Shown here: in pieces, positions 40,965 to 48,745 of the stretch | How the letters are laid out: every line of letters starts with the position of its first letter | Position numbering within the stretch: the stretch's first letter is position 1 | From: Pseudonocardia sp. DSM 110487 | Lineage (GTDB): Bacteria; Actinomycetota; Actinomycetes; Mycobacteriales; Pseudonocardiaceae | Length of the DNA: 64,000 nt | Direction of reading: 5' to 3' | Assembly (NCBI RefSeq): GCF_019468565.1 | Contig: NZ_CP080521.1 | Coordinates: 62,001 to 126,000 of the forward strand | Made by a program: the position numbers and the translations under genes | The notes under the pieces: model-generated | The model's database searches: none | What the model was told of the DNA's origin: nothing | The model's input: the letters and a program-made list of their open reading frames with translations, nothing else

Positions 40965-41790
40965 CGTACTCCGCCAGCCGCTCGCGCCAGTCCGTCAGCT
41001 CCACGCCGGCCGCGGCCGCCTTCGACAGGTCCAGCACGCTGTTCCGCGGGCGGCGGGCAGCGTGCGGCTTGTCGGCGAAGTACTCGGCGGTGGTGGTGTC
41101 GGTGACCCGCAGGTCGCCGTGCCCGGCCAGCGCGAACGTGGCCCTGGCGACGTCGGCCCATGACGCGGGCTCGCCGCCGCCCGTCACGTGGTAGGTGCCG
41201 TACGGGGCTCCGCTCGTCACGAGGTGGACGATCGCGCAGGCCAGTTCGGTGGCGAACGTCGGCCGCCCGACCTGGTCGGCCACCACCGAGGGCTCGACGC
41301 CCTTCCCGGCCAGCCGCAGCATCGTGCGCACGAAGTTGTGGCCGTCGCCGACCACCCAACTCGGCCGCACGAGGTAGTGGCGCTCGACGCCCTGCACCGC
41401 GAGGTCGCCCGCGGCCTTGGAGGCGCCGTAGGCCGACAGCGGGCACACCGGCGCGTCCTCCGGGTACGGCAGCGCGGACCGGCCGTCGAACACGTACTCG
41501 GTGGACAGGTGCACCAGCGTCGAGCCGGTCCGCCGGCAGATCGCAGCGAGGGCGGCAGGCCCCGTGGCGTTGGCCCGCCACGCGGCGGCGCGGCCCTCGA
41601 CGGTCTCCGCGCCGTCCACATCGGTGAACGCCGCGGCGTTGACGATCGTGTCGTAGGCCGCCCAGTCGATCGACGCGTCCGCGGCGTCGGCGATGTCGAG
41701 GTCGAGGCGGCGCAGCGCGGTGGCGTCCGGCAGTGCGGCGGCCAACGCCCGCCCCACCTGCCCGCCTGCTCCGAGTACCAGTACCCGCAC
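40948..41790 (-). CDS. rmlD: dTDP-4-dehydrorhamnose reductase
   Basis: The 280-residue reductase begins VRVLVLGAGGQVGRALA, an NADPH-binding loop. It has VNAAAFTDVDGAE, the STEYVFDG strand and the YGASKAAGD tyrosine-lysine pair typical of RmlD. It performs the last step to dTDP-L-rhamnose. GTG 41790 is preceded by GGGAG and follows the rmlC stop by one base. The operon order is epimerase-rmlC-rmlD. Confidence 0.95.
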   Translation of the reverse strand: MRVLVLGAGGQVGRALAAALPDATALRRLDLDIADAADASIDWAAYDTIVNAAAFTDVDGAETVEGRAAAWRANATGPAALAAICRRTGSTLVHLSTEYVFDGRSALPYPEDAPVCPLSAYGASKAAGDLAVQGVERHYLVRPSWVVGDGHNFVRTMLRLAGKGVEPSVVADQVGRPTFATELACAIVHLVTSGAPYGTYHVTGGGEPASWADVARATFALAGHGDLRVTDTTTAEYFADKPHAARRPRNSVLDLSKAAAAGVELTDWRERLAEYVRSGS

Positions 41791-41791
41791 G

Positions 41792-42340
41792 TCACACTCC
41801 CGTCGGGGCGATGGCGGACAGCGGTGGGTGGCCACGGTCCTTGTCGGAGCGGATCGCCTTGTCCTCGGAGATCGGCCACTCGATGCCGAGCGCGGGGTCG
41901 AACGCCTGGATCAGCGTGTACCGCGCATCCGGCGTCCAGTGCTCGTTGACCAGGTACGAGTAGACGACGTCCGGGGTGAGCGTCTGGTAGGAGTTTCCGC
42001 ACCCGCGGGGCACGAAGATCGCGTTGCCCGGGTGCAGCTCGAACGTCTCCACCCGCCCGAACGACTCGCCCGCCCGCAGGTCCACGATCGCGGCGTACGC
42101 CCTGCCGTGCGCGAGGGAGATGAACTTGTCCCACGGTTCGGCGTGGATGCCGCGCGTGACGCCCACCTCGGCGTTGTAGGAGACGTTGCTCTGCACGATC
42201 TCGAACGGCGGGAACCCGAGCGCCTCGAGCTTCGCGCGCTGGAAGGCCTCCTTGAACCAGCCGCGCCCGTCGTGGTGCAGGACGAGGTCGACGTGCAGCA
42301 GGCCGGGGATGGACGTCTGCGACACCCGCAGGTCACTCAC
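41792..42340 (-). CDS. rmlC: dTDP-4-dehydrorhamnose 3,5-epimerase
   Basis: The 182-residue cupin-type epimerase has the substrate-binding region WFKEAFQRAKLEALG, QSNVSYN, and the catalytic histidine in VTRGIHAEPWDKF. A catalytic tyrosine is expected in the VVYSYLVNEHW region. The GTG overlaps the epimerase-gene stop by four bases. Together with rmlA, rmlB and rmlD it completes the dTDP-L-rhamnose pathway in this window. Confidence 0.94.
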   Translation of the reverse strand: MSDLRVSQTSIPGLLHVDLVLHHDGRGWFKEAFQRAKLEALGFPPFEIVQSNVSYNAEVGVTRGIHAEPWDKFISLAHGRAYAAIVDLRAGESFGRVETFELHPGNAIFVPRGCGNSYQTLTPDVVYSYLVNEHWTPDARYTLIQAFDPALGIEWPISEDKAIRSDKDRGHPPLSAIAPTGV

Positions 42341-43290
42341 GGCGACGGCTCCCGGGGGAGGGTGCGCACCCAGTCGAGGGTGGCACGCAGCCCGTCGGTC
42401 AGGTTCGTCGGCGGGGGGAGCCCCAGCTCGGACCGGGCGCGGGTGACGTCGAGGCAGCTGCGCAGCACCTCGCCGTTGCGGGCGGGCAGGAACTCGGGCG
42501 CGAAGTCGTCCACGCCTGCCGCCGCGGCAACGGCCTCCGCGAGGGTGAGCACGTCGACCTCGGTGCCGGTGCCGACGTTGTAGACCTCGTGCGGGAGGTC
42601 GCTCGCGGCCGCGGCCGCCCGGTTGGCGGTGACGATGTCGCCGACGAACACGTAGTCGCGGGTCTGGCGGCCGTCCCCGAACACCGTGGGTCGCTGCCCG
42701 GCGAGAACCCGGTCGCAGAAGATCGCGATGACGCCCGCGTCGCCGCGCGGGTCCTGGCGAGGGCCGTACACGTTGCCGTACCGCAGGGTGACGACGTCGA
42801 GCCCGTGGCTGCGCCGGAACCAGCTGCCGTACCGCTCCACGGTGCGCTTGCCCAGCCCGTACGCCGACAGCGGGTCGGTGGGGGTGGTCTCCGGGGTGGG
42901 GACGACGTCGGTCTCGCCGTAGATCGCCCCTCCGGTGGAGGTGTTCACGACCCGCCGCACGCCCGCGGCGAGGGCCGCGGAGAAGACGTTGACCGAGCCG
43001 AGGACGTTGACCGCGGTGTCGGTGGCCGGGTCGGCCATCGACTTCCGCACGTCGATCTGCGCCGCGAGGTGGAACACCAGATCCGGCGCGAACCCGGTGA
43101 TGGCCCGGTGTACACCCGCCTCGTCGCGCACATCGAGCTCCACCAGCTCGGCGGCGGGGGAGCCCGCCAGGTTGGCGGCCGAGCCGTGGCTGAGATCGTC
43201 CAGCACGAGGACGTCGGCGCCGTCGGCGACAAGGGAATCCACGAGGTTGGAGCCGATGAACCCGGCCCCACCGGTCACTACGGCGCGCAC
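42337..43290 (-). CDS. NAD-dependent sugar-nucleotide epimerase (GalE/Rv3634c-like)
   Basis: The 317-residue extended SDR has GGAGFIGSNLVDSL, the catalytic NTSTGGAIYGE region, the YGLGKRTVE tyrosine-lysine pair and LRYGNVYGPRQDP. It is a UDP-glucose 4-epimerase-like enzyme; mycobacterial Rv3634c (GalE1) is the closest remembered relative, supplying UDP-galactose for the galactan. It is the first gene of the rmlC-rmlD operon, which ties it to arabinogalactan or another rhamnose-containing glycan. Confidence 0.9.
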   Translation of the reverse strand: MRAVVTGGAGFIGSNLVDSLVADGADVLVLDDLSHGSAANLAGSPAAELVELDVRDEAGVHRAITGFAPDLVFHLAAQIDVRKSMADPATDTAVNVLGSVNVFSAALAAGVRRVVNTSTGGAIYGETDVVPTPETTPTDPLSAYGLGKRTVERYGSWFRRSHGLDVVTLRYGNVYGPRQDPRGDAGVIAIFCDRVLAGQRPTVFGDGRQTRDYVFVGDIVTANRAAAAASDLPHEVYNVGTGTEVDVLTLAEAVAAAAGVDDFAPEFLPARNGEVLRSCLDVTRARSELGLPPPTNLTDGLRATLDWVRTLPREPSP

Positions 43291-43355
43291 GGCGGGATCG
43301 TAACGGGCGCTCCGCGTACGGTGGTGGACGCCAGCAGGCCGGTGGGAGATCCGAG

Positions 43356-43550
43356 ATGTCCGAGTCCAGCGGTGCCCCGGTAGGGCGGAGGCTGCGCGAG
43401 ATCCGGCTGTGGCGTGGCCTGTCGCTGCGCGCCGTCGCCGAGCTCGCCGGGTTCTCGGCGTCTTACACGGGTGCCCTCGACCGGGAGCGTGCGAGATCGC
43501 TTGGTACGCGAGTCGAGCGGCGGCGCTCGAGGAGGAGTCTCGGTCCTTGA
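43356..43550 (+). pseudogene. Truncated XRE-type helix-turn-helix regulator gene
   Basis: The first 38 residues read as a normal XRE/Cro DNA-binding start (VGRRLREIRLWRGLSLRAVA then ELAGFSASY). After that the recognition helix and the remainder of the domain are lost, and 64 codons end in Arg-rich sequence unlike any regulator. Full-length members continue for roughly 200-400 residues, so this is a 5' remnant. No transposase is nearby. The rest of 43551-43677 contains the strong hairpin at 43561-43596 and no other gene. Confidence 0.65.
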
Positions 43551-43560
43551 TCAGCGGAAA

Positions 43561-43596
43561 CGGGACCTGGCGTTCATACCTGAGCGCCAGGTCCCG
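43561..43596. terminator. Very stable 16-bp hairpin
   Basis: CGGGACCTGGCGTTCA (43561-43576) pairs with TGAGCGCCAGGTCCCG (43581-43596) over 16 bp with one G-U wobble and the tetraloop TACC. No T-run follows. It lies between the regulator remnant and the convergent serine hydrolase, 81 bp beyond that gene's stop, so it may serve as a terminator from either side. Confidence 0.65.
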
Positions 43597-43677
43597 ATCT
43601 TCGTGATCATGGCGGCCTGAGGAGCTATGAGTCTTTGCAGCGCGAGCGCGGGGCGCGAGCAGGGGTGCGTGAACCCC

Positions 43678-44811
43678 TCAGCCCACGCCGAGGCTCGCCC
43701 TCAGCAGCGCAGCCAGCCCTGGCGCACTCTCCTCGGCCGTCGGTGGCGTGAGGCGGTTGTGGGTGAACGCGAACCCGAGCCGCCGCTCCGGGTCGGCGTA
43801 GGCTTCCGCCCCGCCAAGGCCACCGAAGCCGAACGCGGTCTCCACCCCACCGGAGACCGGGTCGGCGTGCAGGTAGCCCAGCGACTTGAGCGCCGGAGCG
43901 TCGATGATCTGGTCGACGTCGCGGCGGCGGATGCGGGTGGCGAGCGCGACCCGCTCCGGGGAGAGCAGCACCCCGCCTCCGTTCGCCAGCGCGCCGTACA
44001 GCGCGGCACCCGCGCGTGCCGTCATCGTCGCGCTGAACGGAAGGAAGGCGTCCATGGCCCAGCTCCGACCCGCCGGGGCGACGCGTCGCGGCACGATCGA
44101 GTCGGCCAGTATCCCGCCCACCACCCTCTGGAAGGCGTTCCCGCCGGGGAGCTGCGCCTGAAGCGCGACGAAGTCGGCGGCGTCGATGTCGGCGAGCCGG
44201 TCCGCCTGTTCCGCGGGCGGCACGACGAACAGCTCGTCCTCGATCCCCAGCGGCACGGCCAGCTCGGTGCGGACGACCTCGTCGATGGTGCGCCCGGTGG
44301 CCCGCCGGACGACCTCCGCCATGAGGTAGCCGAACGTGAGACTGTGGTAGCCGGTCTTCGTGCCGGGTTCCCAGGCCGGTTCGAGGTCGGCGATCAGGGA
44401 CACCACCTGGTCGTAGTCGGTCAGGTCGTCGGGGCTCAGGCCGGCGGGGAAGTAGGGGATCCCGGCGCTGTGCTCGAGCACGTGGGCGACGGTGATCGTC
44501 TCCTTGCCGTGCGCGCCGAACTCGGGCCACAGCTCGGCAAGCCTGGTGTCGTAGCGCAACGCGTCGCGCTCCACCAGCCGGTGCGCCACGGTGGCCAGGA
44601 TCCCCTTGCCGACGGAGAAGACCGGGAACAGCGTCCTCGCGTCGACGAGCTGTCCGGTCGCCGGATCTGCCGTACCGGCCCAGGCGTGGACCACGAGCTC
44701 GTCTCCGAGGTACGCGGCCACCTGCGCGCCGAGCTCGACCCCGGATTCGACGAGGTCATCGAGCCGGCGCTGGATGGCCTCCTGGGCCGTGCGAGCAGTC
44801 GAGATCGTCAT
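43678..44811 (-). CDS. Serine hydrolase, beta-lactamase/esterase family
   Basis: The 377-residue protein has the SxxK motif in VFSVGKGILA, the second-motif tyrosine in TGYHSLTFGYL (YHS in place of YxN) and a C-terminal FGFGGLGG region. This is the class C/EstB-like family of cytoplasmic or cell-associated esterases and peptidases. No signal peptide is visible, so a role in beta-lactam resistance is unlikely. Its substrate is unknown. GAGG precedes the ATG. Confidence 0.9.
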   Translation of the reverse strand: MTISTARTAQEAIQRRLDDLVESGVELGAQVAAYLGDELVVHAWAGTADPATGQLVDARTLFPVFSVGKGILATVAHRLVERDALRYDTRLAELWPEFGAHGKETITVAHVLEHSAGIPYFPAGLSPDDLTDYDQVVSLIADLEPAWEPGTKTGYHSLTFGYLMAEVVRRATGRTIDEVVRTELAVPLGIEDELFVVPPAEQADRLADIDAADFVALQAQLPGGNAFQRVVGGILADSIVPRRVAPAGRSWAMDAFLPFSATMTARAGAALYGALANGGGVLLSPERVALATRIRRRDVDQIIDAPALKSLGYLHADPVSGGVETAFGFGGLGGAEAYADPERRLGFAFTHNRLTPPTAEESAPGLAALLRASLGVG

Positions 44812-44875
44812 GACCTCGAGTGTGGCGGGCGCCAGTTTGTCTGTGTTGCGATATCTGGTCAGCCTCTATCGCGTT

Positions 44876-45061
44876 TCAGACACCGCACCAGTGGCCGCGG
44901 CGGCGCGTCGCCAGCGCGAACACGAGCGGGAGCGCGATGATGATCAGCGGGATGATCGTGAGGACCGCGATGATGACCATCCATCCCGGATCGATCAGTC
45001 GGACCACGATGATCGTGATGAGGGCCGAGAGTTGCAGGGCGACGTTCGTGCTGGTTGTCAC
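44876..45061 (-). CDS. Small two-helix membrane protein (61 residues)
   Basis: The GTG at 45061 has a good ribosome site (GGGAG, 6 nt upstream). The peptide is nearly all membrane: two helices (about LQLSALITIIVVRLID and VIIAVLTIIPLIIIALPLV) and a basic tail ending RRRGHW. I recognise no family. A well-placed ribosome site and clear amphipathic layout support a real small gene. It lies between a serine hydrolase and the lipoprotein/hydrolase pair, all on the minus strand. Confidence 0.6.
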   Translation of the reverse strand: MTTSTNVALQLSALITIIVVRLIDPGWMVIIAVLTIIPLIIIALPLVFALATRRRGHWCGV

Positions 45062-45177
45062 TACTTGCTCCCGTCGCGTCGCAAGGATTCTCGCCGCGCC
45101 GCCCTCACCTGCGTCTCCGGAGGCATACCGGGTCGCCACCGTCGGCGTGCCGCCAATTGGCTGCGCCCGACAGCGTG

Positions 45178-45921
45178 TCAAGGGGCCTCGGCGGTGGGGG
45201 TGGAGGGCACCCACGGGGTGGGGTTGGTGGAGCGATGGCAGCCGCTGCTGACCCGGAGGACGGTGGCGAGGTTTGTGATGAATCGGTAGTGGGCGTCGAG
45301 GGTGGTGTCGAAACCGTTGGTCGTGTGGTCGCCGGGCCTGTCGATCTGCAGGCCCATGGTGGTGAAGCCGTGCTCGGCGGTGATCTCGGCGACGATCCGT
45401 TTGGCGTGCGGCCATTGATCATCCGGGATGTTGCGGTCGGTCACCCACGCCGGCGAGGTGGTGGTGTGGCCACCGAGGTGACTCGGGAACCTGTTGCCGC
45501 AGGTGCCCCAGGTACGGCCGCTGGATCTGTACCAGGTGAACGGACCGAACTCGGTGTCGAGGCGGTCGCGGATGCGCTGCAGCATGTCGTCGTAGCGGGC
45601 GGTCATCTCTTCGAGGGTGGGGCGGGCAGCCAGTTCGGCCTGGGGGTCCATCGTCTTCTCCTGGGTGGACGGGGCAGGGCTGCTGCAGCCGACGCACAGC
45701 AACAGCACGAGCGCGGTGAGCAGGACGACACCGACAGCTGGCTGCTGGCGACGTCGGAGCCGGTGGTGTGCCGCGGTGCCGGTGATCGGCCCGGTGAATC
45801 CGTCCACGTCAGCGGAGGCTACGGGCCGAGCCCTCGGCCGCGGGGCCGAATGGAGAAATCGAGGTTGCCGGGGTCGGCGTGACTCCGGGGAACGGGCGGG
45901 CGGTCGGCGCGGTGTGGTCAT
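45178..45921 (-). CDS. LppA-like lipoprotein, possible immunity partner of the hydrolase
   Basis: The frame encodes up to 247 residues. A basic region precedes the hydrophobic segment and lipobox VLLLCVGC, followed by a mature domain of about 165 residues with TWGTCGNRF and a second cysteine near the C-terminus (SSGCHR), a pattern recalling mycobacterial LppA/LppB lipoproteins. The ATG at 45921 shares a base with the hydrolase stop; a downstream GTG near 45809 would give a more normal signal peptide. Coupling to a WXG/DUF1023 hydrolase gene suggests membrane-anchored protection against, or assistance to, that protein. This is inference. Confidence 0.7.
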   Translation of the reverse strand: MTTPRRPPARSPESRRPRQPRFLHSAPRPRARPVASADVDGFTGPITGTAAHHRLRRRQQPAVGVVLLTALVLLLCVGCSSPAPSTQEKTMDPQAELAARPTLEEMTARYDDMLQRIRDRLDTEFGPFTWYRSSGRTWGTCGNRFPSHLGGHTTTSPAWVTDRNIPDDQWPHAKRIVAEITAEHGFTTMGLQIDRPGDHTTNGFDTTLDAHYRFITNLATVLRVSSGCHRSTNPTPWVPSTPTAEAP

Positions 45922-47960
45922 CAGAACGCGTCCCACGCCTCGCGAAGGAGGTCGCCGACGCCGGTGTTGGGACCGGTGATGCGTTTGTCGGGCAGACCGG
46001 CGACGGTGGCGGCGAGGTTGTGCTGGCTGGTCGTGCCGGGCACCAGGTACTCGCTGTGGCCCTCGGACTCGAGCAGCCTCGTGCCGTCGGGCGCTGTCTC
46101 CTCGGCGGCCGACAGGTTCGTGACATCGCCGAGCTGGTTGGTGTCCCCGCCGAAGCTGCCGAGGTCGGCTATCCAGTCCCCGCGGGCCTCCAGCACGCTC
46201 AGATGTCCGGGCGGAACGCGGAGGTCGCCGATGTCACCGGTGGAGGCGCCGGGGGAACCGAACAGGACCGCGTCGTCGACCCCGTCGACCAGTTGGAGGG
46301 CGTGTCCCGTGGTCGTGGAGCCGTACGAGTGGCCCAGCGCGGTCAGGTGCGGGTCGGTGGAGCGAGCAGCGAGGAGTCCCTCGATGAAACCAGCGAGCTG
46401 GGCGCCGCCCTGCTCAGCGGCGTCGTCGACGAGGACGGACTGGCCGGGGTCGCCGAGGGTGTCCCACTGCGGTGCGTCGTAACCGAGCCATGCGACAGCC
46501 GCGACCGTTTCGCCTCCTCGTCCGGCGCTCACCAACTGATCGTGGGTCAGGTCCCGCAGGCCCCCCATGTCGGTGACGTATCCCTTCAGGCTGTCGGTGA
46601 CGGTGGTGGTGAACCCGGGGGTGAAGACCGCGACGTGGTCGGCGGTATCGACACCGACGAGGTTCCCGTCGCCGTCGATGGTTCCCACCGCAACCGCTGC
46701 ACGGGGTTCCGCGTGCCCGGACACCTCGAGGTGCAGCAGTTGCCGATCCGGCCCGGCGATCGCGTTGGTCACCGCAGCGAGGGCGTCGCGCTGCTCGGCG
46801 AGCCGCTCGATCTCGAGGGGAAGCTGGAGCCGGTCGCGGGTTTCGCCTTGGCCTTCCATTCCCGGAGGCAACGCTTCCTCGGCTGTCGCCAAACGGGCGG
46901 TGGCCGCGGCGAGCTCCCGGTCGACCCGGGCTCTCTCCCGGTCGAGGAGGGCGCGGTTGGCCTTGTCCCGGTCGGCGGCGGGGACGCCGTCGCGGTTGCC
47001 GATCCACTCCGGGTGCTGCGCCAGCACCTGTTGCCTCTGGGCGGGGTCGAGCGCTCGCCACCACGCGGCGTTCTCGGCCGGCCGGGCGCCGGCTGGAGGT
47101 GGGGGTGGGATCGGGCCGGGCGCCGAGGTGAAAGACCGGACGACGCTGGTCGCGGCCGGGCCGATGACGCGGTGCGCCGCACCGGCGAGGGTCGCGCCGA
47201 CCAGGGCGGCGCCGGCGCCGTCCTCGATGCCGTCGACCGTGGTCTGTTCGGCCGTCGCGCCTGCGGGGGTTCCCGACCGGACGGTGCTCGCCCCGGCGGG
47301 CCCGTTCTGCGGCGTGCTGCCCGCGGTCGGAGGCTGCGCGAGGTTGCGGATCTCGATCCCGGCGCTGCTGGCTTCTTCGAGCTTGCTGACGCATCGTGCG
47401 GCCGCGGCGTCGCGTTGGCCGGCCGCCTCGTCGGCTTTTCGCTGTGCGGCCTGGAGCGCCTGCCCCGCTTGGTCGGCGGCGGTCCGGGCGGCCTGCGCAC
47501 GCTGAAGGGCGTCTGCCCCGCGTTGCTCGGCGGCCTGGGCGTCGACCGGGTCCAACCGCAGCTGGGCGTCGGCTGCCGCGGTGGCGTGCCGATCGGCGTC
47601 CGACCGTGCCGAGTCGTGGTCGGCGGTGGCTCGGTCTCGGTCCGCACTCGCGGTGCTCGCCTCCGCCGCGGCCGCGCGGGCAGCGTCCTGCGCGGCGGCG
47701 AGCTCTGTGGCGTAGGTGGCGAGTGCCTGGCTCGCCATCGCGTACGAGGTGGCGAGCCGCGTGAGGTCGGGACCGGTCCGGGTCAGCAGGGCGGTGAAGC
47801 CGTCGGCGGCCTCGCCGCGCCACAGCTGCGGTCCCATCCCGGTCTCGATCGCGCGCAGCCGCGACTGGATCTCCTGCGCGCGGGTCTCCACCGTCGCGTA
47901 CAGGGCGGAGAGACGCCGCGCCTGTTCCGGGTCACCGGGAATCGTGGCGATGCGGGCCAT
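45921..47960 (-). CDS. WXG-like/DUF1023 alpha/beta hydrolase, putative T7SS-type effector
   Basis: The 679-residue protein starts with a WXG100-like helical hairpin (LWRGEAADGF, W47-x-G49) followed by about 110 residues of Ala-rich coiled coil. A Pro/Gly linker leads to a C-terminal alpha/beta-hydrolase domain of DUF1023 type with the nucleophile S545 in ALGHSYGSTTTG. The arrangement is that of proteins secreted by ESX/type VII systems with a C-terminal enzyme. No secretion genes lie in the window. A strong GGGGGGAG precedes the ATG. The lipoprotein gene overlaps its stop, as expected for an effector-immunity or enzyme-chaperone pair. Confidence 0.85.
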   Translation of the reverse strand: MARIATIPGDPEQARRLSALYATVETRAQEIQSRLRAIETGMGPQLWRGEAADGFTALLTRTGPDLTRLATSYAMASQALATYATELAAAQDAARAAAAEASTASADRDRATADHDSARSDADRHATAAADAQLRLDPVDAQAAEQRGADALQRAQAARTAADQAGQALQAAQRKADEAAGQRDAAAARCVSKLEEASSAGIEIRNLAQPPTAGSTPQNGPAGASTVRSGTPAGATAEQTTVDGIEDGAGAALVGATLAGAAHRVIGPAATSVVRSFTSAPGPIPPPPPAGARPAENAAWWRALDPAQRQQVLAQHPEWIGNRDGVPAADRDKANRALLDRERARVDRELAAATARLATAEEALPPGMEGQGETRDRLQLPLEIERLAEQRDALAAVTNAIAGPDRQLLHLEVSGHAEPRAAVAVGTIDGDGNLVGVDTADHVAVFTPGFTTTVTDSLKGYVTDMGGLRDLTHDQLVSAGRGGETVAAVAWLGYDAPQWDTLGDPGQSVLVDDAAEQGGAQLAGFIEGLLAARSTDPHLTALGHSYGSTTTGHALQLVDGVDDAVLFGSPGASTGDIGDLRVPPGHLSVLEARGDWIADLGSFGGDTNQLGDVTNLSAAEETAPDGTRLLESEGHSEYLVPGTTSQHNLAATVAGLPDKRITGPNTGVGDLLREAWDAF

Positions 47961-48086
47961 TGGCTCTCCCCCCTTGGGCCGGGCGCCGCCCGGCACGCGA
48001 TCGTGCCGACGACGCTCGCAGCCGGGCCGCTCCGACGTGAAGGAAGAGTTCTTCCATCGGTGGGGTGGGGCAGCGTTCATGAGGGC

Positions 48087-48713
48087 ATGGCCGTCACACT
48101 GAGAGATGTGACTGCGCCAGAGGGTCGGCCGCGTACCGACGCCCCCGACTACGCCGAACGTCTGAAGAACCTGGAACAGGCGCGGTGGAAGCAACGGCTC
48201 GACGTGCAGGCGCCGTACCGCTGGAACATCCGCCGGCTCGAGCTCGGCCGGACCCTCGACGTGGGCTGCGGCCTCGGGCGCAACCTGGCCCACCTCGGCG
48301 GCGAGGGGGTGGGGGTCGATCACAACGCGGCCTCGGTGTCGGTGGCGCGCGAGCGCGGGCTGGTGGCGTACACGGCGGACGAGTTCTTCACCAGCGCACA
48401 CGCGCGTGAGGGGTCGTTCGACAGCCTGCTGGCCGCGCACGTCGTCGAGCACATGTCCGAGGACGACGCCGTCGGGCTGCTGAAGACCTACCTGCCGTTC
48501 GTGCGCGCGGGCGGCAAGGTCGTGCTGATCACCCCGCAGGAGAAGGGCTACGCCACCGACGCCACGCACGTCCGATTCTGCGGGTTCGCCGAGGTCGCGG
48601 CCCTGTGTGAGACCGTGGGGCTGACGGTGGTGCGGCAGTACTCGTTCCCGTTCCCGCGCGCAGCCGGCCGGATCTTCCCGTATAACGAGTTCGTCACGCT
48701 CGCCCGGATCTGA
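48087..48713 (+). CDS. Class I SAM-dependent methyltransferase
   Basis: The 208-residue protein has SAM-binding motif I LDVGCGLGRNL, an acidic residue in GVGVDHNAASV and the post-motif region AAHVVEHMSEDDA. It is a small-molecule or glycan methyltransferase of the Methyltransf_11/25 type; its substrate is not predictable. It lies in front of the flippase-glycosyltransferase operon, so modification of an envelope glycan or lipid intermediate is plausible. GTG 48108 is an alternative start. Confidence 0.9.
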   Translation: MAVTLRDVTAPEGRPRTDAPDYAERLKNLEQARWKQRLDVQAPYRWNIRRLELGRTLDVGCGLGRNLAHLGGEGVGVDHNAASVSVARERGLVAYTADEFFTSAHAREGSFDSLLAAHVVEHMSEDDAVGLLKTYLPFVRAGGKVVLITPQEKGYATDATHVRFCGFAEVAALCETVGLTVVRQYSFPFPRAAGRIFPYNEFVTLARI

Positions 48714-48745
48714 GCAGGCCGGACCCAGCCCACTACCGTGGGCAC

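Noticed and set aside
43678..44811. Secreted beta-lactamase conferring antibiotic resistance
   Set aside because: There is no signal peptide, the second motif is YHS, and the overall pattern fits the class C-like esterase/peptidase group.
45879..48713. 944-codon plus-strand open frame opposite the WXG/DUF1023 hydrolase
   Set aside because: Only its last 209 codons, the methyltransferase from 48087, form a recognisable protein. The rest is composition-driven shadow of the minus-strand gene, which has a strong ribosome site and clear domains.
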